Source: Selaginella tamariscina (lineage: Eukaryota; Streptophyta; Lycopodiopsida; Selaginellales; Selaginellaceae). Taken from it: 64,000 nucleotides of DNA. Both the position numbers and the translations under genes were made by a program. Below, in pieces: positions 12,714-25,104 of this stretch. The notes under the pieces were generated by a model, which did not search any database, had not been told where the DNA came from, and was given only the letters and a program-made list of their open reading frames with translations. The stretch's first letter is position 1, and every line of letters begins with the position of its first letter. The stretch spans positions 248,001 to 312,000 of the forward strand of contig PUQB01000285.1 of NCBI GenBank assembly GCA_003024785.1, in the 5' to 3' direction.

Positions 12714-14452
12714 TGTCAGAGTTTTAACCCAAAGGGCCAACACGTGGCGACACGTGGCTACCAGGTGGCCATTTGGCGTCATCAACCTGTGTGAGCAACG
12801 TTAAGTTTCCCAGAACAACCCCAACGACCCCTAGGGTTAGACTCTAATGCCCAAGTGGACAAGAGACTTAGGGTTTAGCCTAAGTCTCCCTAGAGTGTCT
12901 ACCCCCAAAACCCTTGAGGGATAACCCTAGTTGATTTAGGGTTTAGCCTAAGTCTCCCTAGAGTGTCTGCCCCCAAAACCCTTGAGGGATAACCCTAGTT
13001 GACTTAGGGTCTTGCCCTAGAAGACCTAGACAGGCTCATGCCCTAACCCCCATCAAGGAGACATGTGTTCCACACATACCCCTAGACAGAGCTAAGGCAT
13101 CGTCACTTACCCCTTGAGGAATCACCCTCATCGGGAGTACAACCCCTTTAGGGCGACAAGGGGTACCCTGAACCACGACTAACCCCTAAGGGTTTGAGTG
13201 GCCAAGTTATACCCTAGACCTAGCTAGTACTTAATGAGGACACGAGTGTGCGCCGTAGGCGAACATGAGTGTCTGCTAAGCAAACTCCCTAAGGCTAGGT
13301 TTGGGATAACCCTAAGCACATGACCTTGCAAGTGCCTCATGAAAGGGCTTCTGCTAATGAGCTTAGGTTGTTCAACCTCTGGATTCCAAGGAGAACACTC
13401 CCCTAGCCAAGTGTGCCAAAGCACACCTAGTTACGAGACCTAACCTCCCTTTAGATGCCCAAGGCTTAGCACCCTAGTGCAAGCACAAGCATGTCTGTTT
13501 GCTAAAGTATCCAACCCCTTGGCGACAAGCCCATGACATAACCCCAAAGGGCGTGCCTCAGGCGTTGTACCATGTGACGTTTAGCCTAGTGTCACATCTC
13601 CATATGACACTGCCTTCCTCGATGTGGGCTATCATGCCATAGCCCTTAGATTCGAGAGTTGCACCAAGTGCCACAAACGTGGCTCTAAATGCCAACTCTA
13701 GAACCCCTCAATTATCCCTCGAGACCCGATAAGGAAACCCTTGTCAATCAAGAACCCACAACCACAGTTGGACAAAGACACGGTGCCCTAATTAGCTGTG
13801 AGTGCTGCTCTTAGCTTGACGTGGAGGAGGAGGCTGGAGACAACGACAAGACCTCCCAGGCATGGATTCGCCAACGTTAAGGGTAGGCTACCCCGAAGGT
13901 GGGACGTACCCCTGGCATTTGGAAGTTAGGGCGGCACAACAGAGGGTTGTGCCTTGACGACACAAGCTAGAGCTTGCACCAGGAGAAGAGTAACGAGCTC
14001 AGTCATGAACCATGGAACCCTCACTCCTATATACTACCTTATTTATGTGACAGAGCCCCCCCCCCCTGTTTTCCTGTTTACATAAGTGGGCTAGCACTGA
14101 AATCTCATTCCCAGAGGGAACATACTTGGTGAGTTATCCATCGACCCCTAAACCCTAACCTGTCAAACCTGGGGGTATTTCTAAGCATATTCGACATGCC
14201 GAACTCACCGAAACTAGCCATTAATCCAACCGGGACACGGAAAACCAAGGTAAGAGTTTTCTAGATGGAAGTGCTAGCTTCGCCCAGAGTTTCTTGCAAA
14301 TACCTAATGACACCTGGCCGGACCATCACTAGATATCCAAGTGCACTAAGCGGGCCTGTTTCTTCTACACCTAGGGCTTATCAACATAGTATAGTAGGTA
14401 ACAACAGTCAATGTCCAAAGTAAAGGGTCGAGTCATAGTAAAAACTATGACA
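12714..14452 (-). repeat. 3' LTR of element A
   Basis: 1739 bp, a near-identical copy of 18086-19848. It contains a tandem block of about 69-bp units (CTTAGGGTTTAGCCTAAG motif) at about 12867-13006. About 30 bp present in the partner LTR are missing here near 13838. Confidence 0.9.
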
Positions 14453-14470
14453 CACTCCTCGCCTTTGAAA
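14453..14470 (-). promoter_or_regulatory. Polypurine tract of element A
   Basis: On the minus strand AAAGGCGAGGAGTG abuts the 3' LTR start TGTCATAG. The equivalent AAAGGCGGGGAGTG is in the same place in copy B. Confidence 0.75.
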
Positions 14471-17400
14471 ATGTCAACGTCCTCGTTGACGTCCAACTCC
14501 AAGACTAGATAATGTTAGAAAAAATTAACCAAAACTAACATATCACTCTATGTGGAGTCAGCCAAAAGTTCACATAAGTTTTATTACCCCCCTTGCATTA
14601 CGCGAAACCAAGTACTTCAGAACCGTTGTTCACTGAGTCGTAAACCCAGCTGCCGGAGGCACCACCTGCGACATGAAGTCACTTGGAGACCTTTTGCACG
14701 TCTGCAAAGTCTGTCACCCGACGCACACAACACAATGGTTAATTTCTTTACTTAACTAGAATTTATATTGGAGGCCTCTAGTTAGTGTTGTTGCCGGCCC
14801 CTTGGTTAACAAGAAATAAAGACTTGCTTTATTCCTTAATATTAAACGCTGTTAATGACCTCTGTCATCTAGTGCACAACAAGCACTTCTCAACCAAACA
14901 CCTTCGCATTTCTTTGATTTTCCAATGGTCCCACATCTCCACATGTTACGATATTATAACTTACATCTCTGCATCCCTCGGTGTTTCTCAATACCCCTTT
15001 TCATAAGGGTCTGCTACTATACCTATCTCTCGTTAGTATATAGTTACGCCAGACTAAGTATGAGACTTTTTATCGGAATCAAGCTCTTTTCCGATACAAG
15101 AGTACAATTTGTAAAACCTTGTTCTTTGTTAACATATCAATCTGGCCAGAGGCGATCACAGAGGCACATGGCTGTACACATGTATACAACAAGGTCTTGC
15201 CAACCTGCCAACTGCCATCCACTTGGTGTGTTATTAACATAAATTTATTCCCGATAGGAATCAAATTCAGTCAAATTTGCAACCAAGTGTGATAGCTCTA
15301 CCATTCGTCTTTCGCAACCAACTTTGTACTCTTTCATAACACCGACCAGATAAGCTAACATATCTTTCTTATAAACTAATGTGGAAACCAGGAAATTCAA
15401 CCCATCTCTAATGCCTCAAAAAAATCTTTGTCTTAATTAGTAGCCTCATTGTACTCATTCTCCAAAGAGCACAACATACTAGGTGCCATTCAATAATTCC
15501 TAACTCCTTATCGTACTAAGTTCAAAATACAGAATTTTAAAACTTAGTTTTCACGATAAGAGTCTCCCTGAACTCGTAATATTGTACGCCTCCGTAACAT
15601 TATATTTATTTCCAACTCTTAAACTTATTTCGTAAATGTTTCTCAACACTATACCAAAGTATAGCATTTCACTAATTCGAGCAATTAGTGTTTTGACAAA
15701 CATCTTTTTAAACTAATCCTTATTCCATAAATAGTTCTAATTTCGATATTGATACTCTTGAATGGATAATGATTGTCTTTAACATTCAAATCCTAAGTTT
15801 ATAAACTAGTTGTTATACTAGCGGATATAACCTTACAATCATATCAATTTATCGAAATGTTATAACTATATTATAGACATGGTCTTAGTTTACATGAACC
15901 GAACTTCAATTTTGAGACAGAAATATAATGTTATGACAGTATTTCGAGGAACTTTGTTCAGAGACTAAGAGGAATCATGAACTAGTGTCTGGTTCATCTA
16001 ACTGATTTAGTAAGATATCAACCTCCACATAAATGTTATCATAACACTGAAGTGTTATATCAACTTCATGTTTTCGTCATACCTTATAATTCAATAGATC
16101 TCCCCAAACATGAATAAGATATCTAGTTCAGTATGTCGAAATAAGATACATTATTCATTCTAGACACCTAGTAATCCAGAAAGTACTACATTGCCCCTCA
16201 AGCAATGTATTGAGAAATGCCTCATTTCTCAACTAACTTGAAAACACGTTTCAAGTTATAACACTAAGGTAGTGCCTTACCAAAGTGTTGAACTCAAGTC
16301 CGCTTGAGTCTTTCTATTATATCATAATTTGATAAGTCATTTATAACCAATCTTGAAAAGATTGTCATAAATTTTGCCAAAGTCTAAAATATAAATATCT
16401 CAATAGATGAGGTGATAGGAAACCTCATATTTTCGAATCGAATATTGGACCATACGTTAGGAATCTTGAACTACGAATATCAAGAAGGGACACCATCTTC
16501 TTGAGCTAATCCCGCTACGCAATATCATACTTACAAGAATATTGAACTCAAGGAACACCATCAAACCTTGAGATAGAACTAACCCAAGGAATACTATCAA
16601 ACCTTAAGTTAAGAATAGTTCTATTTTTCAATATTCCAAAAGATTGAAGGTACATACTTTATTTGTTCTTTAAGTGCCCACATTTGCGACCATGATGCAG
16701 AGTCAAGAAACCATATTTTGATTAATCGTATTCGACTCTAAAATGAAATTGATATTGAAAATCAATATCAACTTCTAATTCTCATCGAATACCGACTCTC
16801 TGAAGAGGTACATGCACTTAAACCTCCAATGGAAATCCGACTATTACTAGCTCATTGGTAACTCTCAACATAAGCTCTTCTTAACCAAGGAATCACCCTT
16901 GTTCAAGAGCTCATCCCCACATTGTAAACAACGTTACAAATTTCAATATTAAAGAGTTAATAATGAAAATGCCCAAGTGTGCGCCGAACGCCTTCACTAT
17001 GCAAGTTCTTCATTACTCGGTAAACTGAAAATGTAAACGTATGTTTCCAACATTACTCTTTCTGATAGATCATGCCATCTATCCTAAAAGTTGCATTGAT
17101 AGGGATGCAACATTAAATCTGTTTACTGCCAAAATCTATTATCCTATCTCATTCTTAAGATCCCGCATGAGAGATAGCTTCATAATCAAGTTAGTTGAGT
17201 TAGCTAACTTGAATACAAAGTGCACGCTTACAACTAACTAAGGTTTCAAGTTGTACTTTGTTCAAATTAGGTGACTTGAACTCAGTAAACTATTTTACCT
17301 AATGTTACTTGTAGCTAGCGTCATCAAAATATTGCGAACATCGGACAATACTTTGACTACATTGGATCTTCAAACCCATTGCTTAACATATTTATCATAT

Positions 17401-18071
17401 GTTAATATTTAACATTTCGTTGTATTATAAGTTCATCACCATAGTCTGCTTTCTATAGTTACACTCTCGGAAACATGCACTATAATAAGAGCTTATTTTA
17501 CACTTTATGTCAAAATGTATTTTCTTATGTTTGAATATGCCCCTTTTTTTTTTCGAAGTCAAAGACGCACATTTGAACATAAGTCTTTCCCCGTTTGAAC
17601 ACTCTAGTTGAATCCGATATTGAATCTTGACATAAGCCAAAACTCAAAGGACTGTCTGTTTCCAAATCATGCGTTATCCCAAATTCAAACACCTTAAAGA
17701 AAAGAGAAAAATTTCAATAATGTGTAGACTTAGGATATCAAGACCCACTTCCAAGACTTAGTTTGTAAGCCAGAACAAACTAACACGCCACGTCTTGTGG
17801 AAGTATATGGTAAAGTAACCCAAACATTCATAAGGTAAAATAACCTGGCATACAACTTGGAAGTTGTCTTCCAAGTGTCTTCGACATTAAGTCCATAACC
17901 CACACCCACTTATTAAGTAGATGTTCTTTGAAGAGTTATAGATCTCAGGACCAACTCTCCGCGCAGAATTCAGACGTTAGCCGAAAGTGATAGAGTACTT
18001 CAAGAATTTAGAACTAACTAAACCCTGAAACACACTACAACTTTAGGCAGTCCTACTGACCGCAGAGAATA

Positions 18072-18083
18072 GGCTCCGTACCA
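18072..18083 (-). other. Primer binding site of element A
   Basis: Minus-strand TGGTACGGAGCC begins two bases (AT) after the 5' LTR end CTCTGACA. TGG complements a tRNA CCA tail. I cannot name the tRNA; it is not the initiator-Met type TGGTATCAGAGC. Confidence 0.65.
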
Positions 18084-18085
18084 AT

Positions 18086-19848
18086 TGTCAGAGTTTTAAC
18101 CCAAAGGGCCAACACGTGGCAACACGTGGCTGCCAGGTGGCCATTTGGCGTCATCACCCTGTGTGAGCAACGCTAAGTTTCCCAGAACAACCCCAACGAC
18201 CCCTAGGGTTAGACTCTAATGCCCAAGTGGACAAGAGACTTAGGGTTTAGCCTAAGTCTCCCTAGATGTCTACCCCCAAACCCTTGAGGGATAACCCTAG
18301 TTGACTTAGGGTTTAGCCTAAGTCTCCCTAGAGTGTCTGCCCCCAAAACCCTTGAGGGATAACCCTAGTTGACTTAGGGTCTTGCCCTAGAAGACCTAGA
18401 CAGGCTCATGCCCTAACCCCCATCAAGGAGACGTGTGTTCCACACATACCCCTAGACAGAGCTAAGGCATCGTCACTTACCCCTTGAGGAATCACCCTCA
18501 TCCGGGAGTACAACCCCTTTAGGGCGACAAGGGGTACCCTGAACCACGACTAACCCCTAAGGGTTTGAGTGGCCAAGTTATACCCTAGACCTAGGCTAGT
18601 ACTTAGTGAGGACACGAGTGTGCGCCGTAGGCGAACATGAGTGTTCTGCTAAGCAAACTCCCTAAGGCTAGGTTTGGGATAACCCTAAGCACATGACCTT
18701 GCAAGTGCCTCATGAAAGGGCTTCTGCTAATGAGCTTAGGTTGTTCAACCTTGGATTCCAAGGAGAACACTCCCCTAGCCAAGTGTGCCAAAGCACACCT
18801 AGTTACGAGACCTAACCTCCCTTGATAGATGCCCAAGGCTTAGCACCCTAGTGCAAGCACAAGCATGTCTGTTTGCTAAAGTATCCAACCCCTTGGCGAC
18901 AAGCCCATGACATAACCCCAAAGGGCGTGCCTCAGGCGTTGTACCATGTGACGTTTAGCCTAGTGTCACATCTCCATGTGACACTGCCTTCCCCGATGTG
19001 GGCTATCATGCCATAGCCCTTAGATTCGAGAGTTGCACCAAGTGCCACAAACGTGGCTTAAATGCCAACTCTAGAACCCCTCAATTATCCCTCGAGACCG
19101 ATAAGGAAACCCTTGTCAATCAAGAACCCACCACAGTTGGACAAAGACACGAACGTGCCCTTAGCTGTGAGTGCTGCTCTTAGCTTGACGTGGAGGAGGA
19201 GGCTGGAGACAAGCCTCAACCTCTGCCTCTTGGAACGTGCATTCCGACAAGACCTCCCAGGCATGGATTCGCCAACGTTAAGGGTAGGCTACCCCGAAGG
19301 TGGGACGTACCCCTGGCATTGGAAGTTAGGGCGGCACAACAGAGGGTTGTGCCTTGACGACACAAGCTAGAGCTTGCACCGGGAGAAGAGTAACGAGCTC
19401 AGTCATGAACCAGGAACCCTCACTCCTATATACTACCTTATTTATGTGACAGAGGCCCCCCCCCTGTTTTCCTGTTTACATAAGTGGGCTAGCACTGAAA
19501 TCTCATTCCCAGAGGGAACATACTTGGTGAGTTATCCATCGACCCCTAAACCCTAACCTGTCAAACCTGGGGGTATTTCTAAGCATATCCGACATGCCGA
19601 ACTCACCGGAACTAGCCATTAATCCAACCGGGACACGGAAAACCAAGGTAAGAGTTTTCTAGATGGAAGTGCTAGCTTCGCCAGAGTTTCTTGCAAATAC
19701 CTAATGACACCCGGCCGGACCATCACTAGATATCCAAGTGCACTAAGCGGCCTGTTTCTTCTACACCTAGGGCTTATCAACATAGTACAGTAGGTAACAA
19801 CAGTCAACGTCCAAAGTAAAGGGTCGAGTCATAGTAAAAACTATGACA
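18086..19848 (-). repeat. 5' LTR of element A
   Basis: 1763 bp. Its 5' terminus (right end on this strand) forms a perfect hairpin, GTCATAGT-TTTT-ACTATGAC. Differences from the 3' LTR are mostly one-base indels and a C-tract length change. Confidence 0.9.
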
Positions 19849-19853
19849 CCTTT
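19849..19853 (+). repeat. Target-site duplication of element A, right
   Basis: CCTTT, identical to 12709-12713. Confidence 0.9.
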
Positions 19854-19989
19854 GAGCTAACGCAACATTTTTGAAGTTCTCAGCAAGTTGGATGAAAAAA
19901 CGAGTAAATCTAGTTAAAATAGGAGTTGTTTGATTGGACAATCCCAAGCATAAAGAGTCCTTGTAAATAATTGGCTTTATTTTATTATT

Positions 19990-20210
19990 TTTAAATTGGT
20001 AAGTCCTTTGCAACACAAGCTAAGCTTTGCAAGCAAGGGTCACAAGGTCGTAGCATTGACTCTATCAGACTCTGAAGCTAACACTTGTTTCATGAATCGT
20101 ACCTTTGTGCATTGGCACTTAATTTTCTTGCAAAAGCTCCTGTACCAAGTTCTTGTTTTTATCATGGATTCTTGTCATATGGCATCATGTGTTGTTGTTG
20201 AGGAGTCTTA
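19990..20210 (+). pseudogene. Retroviral-type aspartic protease remnant
   Basis: The frame reads VVALTLSDSEANTCFMNRTFV, resembling a gypsy protease LxDSGAxxCFM core with G changed to E. Its position between gag (before element A) and RT supports the call. Non-functional. Confidence 0.45.
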
Positions 20211-20809
20211 GCCCATCTAAATGACCTTGGGAGATACTTCTTAAATAACCTCTTTCAACATGATTAGTATCTTAAGTATCCAATTTTCCTTGGTACACCA
20301 TGGTTTGAGATGCACAATCCGATCATCGACTAGTGCAAATGGTGTTTCAGCTTACTAAAAAAGGAGTTATTGTGAGTTTGCATGATCTCATTGAACAAAT
20401 TCATTTAAGAGGAGGGTAAATGGAATCCTTTATTAATTTTTGATGTGACCATCAATTTCAACATTCAAATCTAACTCGAATAAATCTCTAGTCTAGCTAC
20501 TGGCTAAGTATAATGAATTTGTTGATGTCTTCAATAGAGTCAAGGCCAATAAATTCCCAAAACATTGACAATGTCTTCAACCCCTTGGGGACCGATTTAC
20601 ATGCTTTCTCTAGTAGAGCTTGAAATTTTGGGTATATATTTAGGAGAACCTTTCCATTGAATTCATATGATATCAAAGTCTTTAATTGGTGCACTCATCT
20701 TCTTTGTCCAAAAGAACTATGGTTAATTGCGTTTGGTAGTGGATTATTGTGGGTTCAACAAAGTAATGGTATGAAATTGATACCTCTTGCCATTGATATC
20801 GAGCTTGTT

Positions 20810-21404
20810 AGAACGTTTTGTAGGGGCCAAGTACTTCTTCAAGATTGACCTACAAGATATAACTTAGTTAGGATTTACCTAAGGGACGAGTAAAAGACTG
20901 CATTTTGCATGTAGTATAAACATTTTAAGTATACAGTGATGTCATTTGGTCTCACCAATGCACTAATTGTTTTTCAATAGATAGCTTGTCACAACCTTTC
21001 CTCTCCCCTTAAGCCAACTAGGCAAAAATTTGAAAGGGCCTTTGATCATGATGACCCAGTTATGCTTGAGTCTTTTACTCATATATCCCACAATCTTTAC
21101 CCAGGTAATCAACTCACCAGGTTAGAATTATGACATAGCTAATGATATTTTTCGCAAGTTCTTAGACGTGTTTGTGATATTCTACATTGACGAAATCCTC
21201 ATATATTCCAAGACATTAGAGGAGAATAAAAAGCATGTTCAACAAGTATTACATAAATTGTGGAACCATGACCTTTATGCCAAGTTTGAGAATTACAATT
21301 TTGAACAAGACTATGTAGAGTTCTTGTGGTATATCATCTCTCCAAAAGGAGTTTCAATGGATCTTGTCAAGGTGAGAACTGTGTTGGATTGGCATGTCCC
21401 ATAG
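20810..21404 (+). pseudogene. Ty3/gypsy reverse transcriptase remnant
   Basis: KYFFKIDLQD (RT block A), MSFGLTNAL (block B, normally MPFGLTNAP), then FVIFYIDEILIYSKTLEENKKHVQQV, where the normally YLDDILIYS catalytic box reads YIDEILIYS. Stops lie between the first two blocks. The order and motifs are diagnostic of Ty3/gypsy RT. The loss of the second catalytic D and the stops show that it is dead. Confidence 0.8.
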
Positions 21405-21584
21405 TTTGTACGAAATATCCAATGTTTTCTCGACTTTGCCAACTTCTATTGCAATTTCATCAAGGACTACTCCAAAACTCGTGCTACCACTCACCGAACT
21501 CACATAAAAAGACAAGTTGTTCATGTGAACACTAAAGCTAGAATTTGCCTTCAATGCCTTGAAGTAGGCCTTCAAATTCACTTC

Positions 21585-21800
21585 AATATTGGCTCATCCA
21601 AACCTTAATAGATCTGAGATTGATACATCAAACTTTGCATTGGGTAGCATCATGTCTCAAGTTGATGAAGGTGGTCAACTTCACCCAGTAACATTTCACT
21701 CCCACAAGTTTCTTACATGAAAGATCAATTATAAGGTACATGATAAGAAGCTCTTGGCTATTATGGATTCGTTTGAAAAAATGAAAGCACTTTTTGAAAG
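21585..21800 (+). pseudogene. Ty3/gypsy RNase H remnant
   Basis: The frame reads EIDTSNFALGSIMSQ (usually ETDASDFALGAVLSQ), then LHPVTFHSHKF and INYKVHDKKLLAIM, interrupted by a TGA before KINYKV. This is the RNase H domain that follows RT in Ty3/gypsy pol. Confidence 0.7.
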
Positions 21801-22589
21801 GTTTGTCACACTAGGTAACAACCACAAGAATCTCATATATCTTCTAGTCATCGATAGTTTCATTAGGCCCAGTTCTTAGCACTGTTTAACTTTGTCATCA
21901 CATATAAACCTAATTCACAACAAGGGAAAACAAATACTCTATCATGATGGTCCTACTTAGCTCCTCATCCCGGTGACCTAGCGTTTAACCAACAAACATC
22001 ATGTTCTTTTGGTATTAGACTAGCTAAAGTTGATGGTGAATGAGGTGTTGCAAGCTCTAGTAAATTCTAACATTTTTGACATGGTTCACACTATCAATAG
22101 ATCTAGTTATTCAGGATGTTCTAAATCTAATAGAGTTTCGAGTTTTGGTTCTTAGTAGAACCTTGGTGATTACAATTGGTTAAAGTTTCAAATGGGTTGC
22201 TACTCTACAACAATCTTGTATACGTTCCAGATGGCCTATGTCATCTTCGAGTGCTTCAGGTCATGATAATCATGTTACTAAAAATTTTGGCACCCACACA
22301 AGACATTCGAGTTGGTTGTTTGGGATTACTAATGGCCCCAACTTCAAAGGTATGTAACAAACTTTATTCACACTTTTGATGTTTGTTGTTGGTTTAAAAC
22401 CCCTCGCCATCGTTCATACATGTTGTTTTAGTTATTGTCAATTCTAACTAGTCTTTAGAAGTCAATCTTCATGCACTTCATCATTAACTTTCTTCGATCT
22501 AAAAGGGTTTGATGCAACTTCATGATGTCTCATTTTCTCCTGTGTACAAAGTCTATCATAAGTGAGAAGAATGCGGAATTGGTGCTTAG

Positions 22590-23230
22590 GGAAATTTTGA
22601 ACCACATGATCTACCAAATGATATTGTCATTGATCATGAACCTCAATTTAGTGCAAAGTTTTAAAGCGATTACTTCAACTTTTGAACATTGAGTGCAAGT
22701 TGTTCTAAAGGTATCATCCACAAACCGACAGTCAATCTAAATGTATTATTCAGACTTTGGAGTAGTACCTTCGGTGCTTCAACAACTACTAATAGGACAA
22801 TTGGGTCAAACTCTTGCCCCTTGCAAAGTTTGCATATAACAACTTGGTGCATACTTATATAGTTTAGTCACCATTCTTTGCAGTTCATAGTCAACATCCC
22901 CCTTGGTCATTGTATGCTTGTGTTGAAGTTTCAGTCAACCCATCAGTAGAAAACCGCCTCAACCACCTTCAAGTTATTCACAAGAAATTGGTTCATGACC
23001 TTCACCAGGCCCAAGCCTCCCACAATGTAGCTACAAATCGACACGTTAAATTGCCCCTATTTATCAAGTTGGTGATTGGGTTTGACTTTTTCAACATAGT
23101 TTACGGACCACCTGGCCATGTTAGAAGCTCATTTATCAACGCCTTGGACTATTTCCAATCATTAATAAGGTCAACAAGGTGCATTAATTCGACAGTGAAC
23201 CCAAATATGAAGTTCATGCTATTTTAAACT
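22590..23230 (+). pseudogene. Ty3/gypsy integrase remnant
   Basis: Plus-strand pieces around 22610-22760 fit the integrase core (VIDHEPQFSAKF-like words and a YHPQTDSQS-like stretch spread over frames). 22910-23120 encodes ENRLNHLQVIHKKLVHDLHQ...RHVKLPLF, typical of the region after the integrase core. Frameshifts throughout. Confidence 0.6.
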
Positions 23231-23316
23231 ATAAGCTCCTTTGTGATAACTTTATTACCTTGTTGATTGGGTTGATTACTCTTTTAGTGATGCACTTGGG
23301 AGCATATGGAGAAACT

Positions 23317-23321
23317 TGGGT
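23317..23321 (+). repeat. Target-site duplication of LTR element B, left
   Basis: TGGGT just outside the 5' LTR. The same five bases follow the 3' LTR at 30550-30554. Confidence 0.9.
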
Positions 23322-25088
23322 TGTCATAGTTTTTACTATGACTCGACCCTTTACTTTGGACGTTGACTGTTGTTACCTACTGTACTATGTTGATAAGCCC
23401 TAGGTGTAGAAGAAACAGGCCCGCTTAGTGCACTTGGATATCTAGTGATGGTCCGGCCGGTGTCATTAGGTATTTGCAAGAAACTCTGGGCGAAGCTAGC
23501 ACTTCCATCTAGAAAACTCTTACCTTGGTTTTCCGTGTCCCGGTTGGATTAATGGCTAGTTCCGGTGAGTTCGGCATGTTGGATATGCTTAGAAATACCC
23601 CAGTTTGACAGGTTAGGGTTTAGGGGTCGATGGATAACTCACCAAGTATGTTCCCTTTGGGAATGAGATTCAGTGCTAGCCCACTTATGTAAACAGGAAA
23701 ACAGGGGGGGGGGGCCTCGTCACATAAATAAGGTAGTATGTAGGAGTGAGGGTTCCTGGGTTCATGACTGAGCTCGTTACTCTTCTCCCGGTGCAAGCTC
23801 TAGCTTGTGTCGTTAAGGCACAACCCTCTGTTGTGCCGCCCTAACTTCCAGATGCCAGGGGTACGTCCCACCTTCGGGGTAGCTTACCCTTAACGTTGGC
23901 GAATCCATGCCTGGGAGGTCTTGTCGGAATGCACGTTCCAAGAGGCAGAGGTTGAGGCTTGTCTCCAGCCTCCTCCTCCACGTCAAGCTAGGTGTAGCAC
24001 TCACGGCCAAGCAAGGCACATCCGTGTCCTTGTCCAACTGTGGCGTGGGATCTTGTTTGACAGGTTCATGTTACTGGTTCCTGAGGGTTCATTGAGGGGT
24101 TCTAGAGTTGGCATTTAGGAGCCACGTTTGTGGCACTTGGTGCAACTCTTGAATCTAAGGGCTATGGCATGATAGCCCACATCGGGGAAGGCAGTGTCAC
24201 ATGGAGATGTGACACTGGGCTAAACGTCACATGGTACAACGCCTGGCACGCCCTTTGGGGTTATGTCATGGGCTTGTCGCCAAGGGGTTGGATACTTAGC
24301 AAACAGACATGCTTGTGCTTGCACTAGGGTGCTAAGCCTTGGGCATCCGCTCAAGGGAGGTTAGGTCTCATAACTAGGTGTGCTTTGGCACACTTGGCTA
24401 GGGGAGTGTTCTCCTTGGAATTCAAGGGTTGAACAACCTAAACTGTTAGCAGAGCCCTTTCGTGAGGCACTCGCAAGGTCATGTGCTTAGGGTTATCCCA
24501 AACCTAGCCTTAGGGAGTTTGCTTAGCAGAACACTCGTGTCCGCCTACGGCGCACACTCGTGTCCTCACTAAGTACTAGCCCTAGGTCTAGGGTATAACT
24601 TGGCCACTCAAACCCTTAGGGGTTAGTCGTGGTTCAGGGTACCCCTTGTCGCCCTAAAGGGGTTGTACTCCCGGATGAGGGTGATTCCTCAAGGGGTAAG
24701 TGACATGCCTTAGCTCTGTCAGGGGTATGTGTGGAACACACGTCTCCTTGATGGGGGTTAGGGCATGAGCCTGTCTAGGTCTTCTAGGGCAAGACCCTAA
24801 GTCAACTAGGGTTATCCCTCAAGGGTTTTGGGGGTAGACACTCTAGGGAGACTTAGGCTAAACCCTAAGTCAACTAGGGTTATCCCTCAAGGGTTCTGGG
24901 GGCAGACATTCTAGGGAGACTTAGGCTAAACCCTAAGTCTCCTGTCCACTTGGGCATTAGAGTCTAACCCTAGGGGTCGTTGGGGTTGTTCTGGGAAACT
25001 TAGCGTTGCTCACACAGGGTGATGACGCCAATGGCCACTGGCAGCCACGTGTTGCCACGTGTTGGCCCTTTGGGTTAAAACTCTGACA
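23322..25088 (+). repeat. 5' LTR of element B
   Basis: 1767 bp, TGTCATAG...CTCTGACA. It contains a terminal hairpin at 23323-23342, a long G tract near 23704-23714, and two tandem units of about 69 bp near 24800-24930 containing GACTTAGG/CCTAAGTC hairpins. Short open frames within it are not conserved with recognisable proteins. Confidence 0.9.
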
Positions 25089-25090
25089 AT

Positions 25091-25104
25091 TGGTCCCTAG
25101 TCAG
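25091..25104 (+). other. Primer binding site of element B
   Basis: TGGTCCCTAGTCAG begins two bases (AT) after the LTR end. Copy A has TGGTACGGAGCC here, so one copy has an altered or deleted primer site, or the two use different tRNAs. Confidence 0.5.

Larger units (their letters stand above)
14453..18085 (-). other. Non-coding interior of element A, rich in short hairpins
   Basis: There are no ORFs of note. Read on the minus strand it carries the same series of short inverted repeats as copy B, including TTGATATTG/CAATATCAA (about 16750-16772), ACTTGAAA/TTTCAAGT (about 16240-16258), CTATAC/GTATAG (about 15651-15666) and ACTTGGAAG/CTTCCAAGT (about 17850-17872). Some loops differ from copy B while stems are kept, and some stem differences are G-C to G-U changes. 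This suggests a structured RNA. Confidence 0.7.
12714..19848 (-). mobile_element. LARD-like non-coding LTR retrotransposon, copy A
   Basis: Complete 7.1 kb element on the minus strand, with LTRs at 12714-14452 and 18086-19848, TG...CA ends (TGTCATAG...CTCTGACA) and a perfect CCTTT target duplication. On its own strand the 5' LTR (18086-19848) is followed by a TGG-initiated primer site, and a purine-rich tract precedes the 3' LTR. The 3.63 kb interior has no gag or pol and no long ORF, so it must depend on an autonomous partner (LARD class). Copy B at 23322-30549 is a close relative in opposite orientation. It is inserted between the gag and protease remnants of an older Ty3/gypsy element. Confidence 0.9.
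19854..23316 (+). mobile_element. Old Ty3/gypsy retrotransposon remnant (protease to integrase)
   Basis: Degenerate pol remnants follow the canonical Ty3/gypsy order on the plus strand: protease-like (about 20000-20180), RT (about 20810-21400), RNase H (about 21590-21780) and integrase (about 22590-23120). Stops and frameshifts occur in every domain. The gag remnant lies on the other side of LARD-like element A (12300-12708), and LARD-like element B lies at the 3' end, so both are nested in or abut this older element. Confidence 0.8.
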
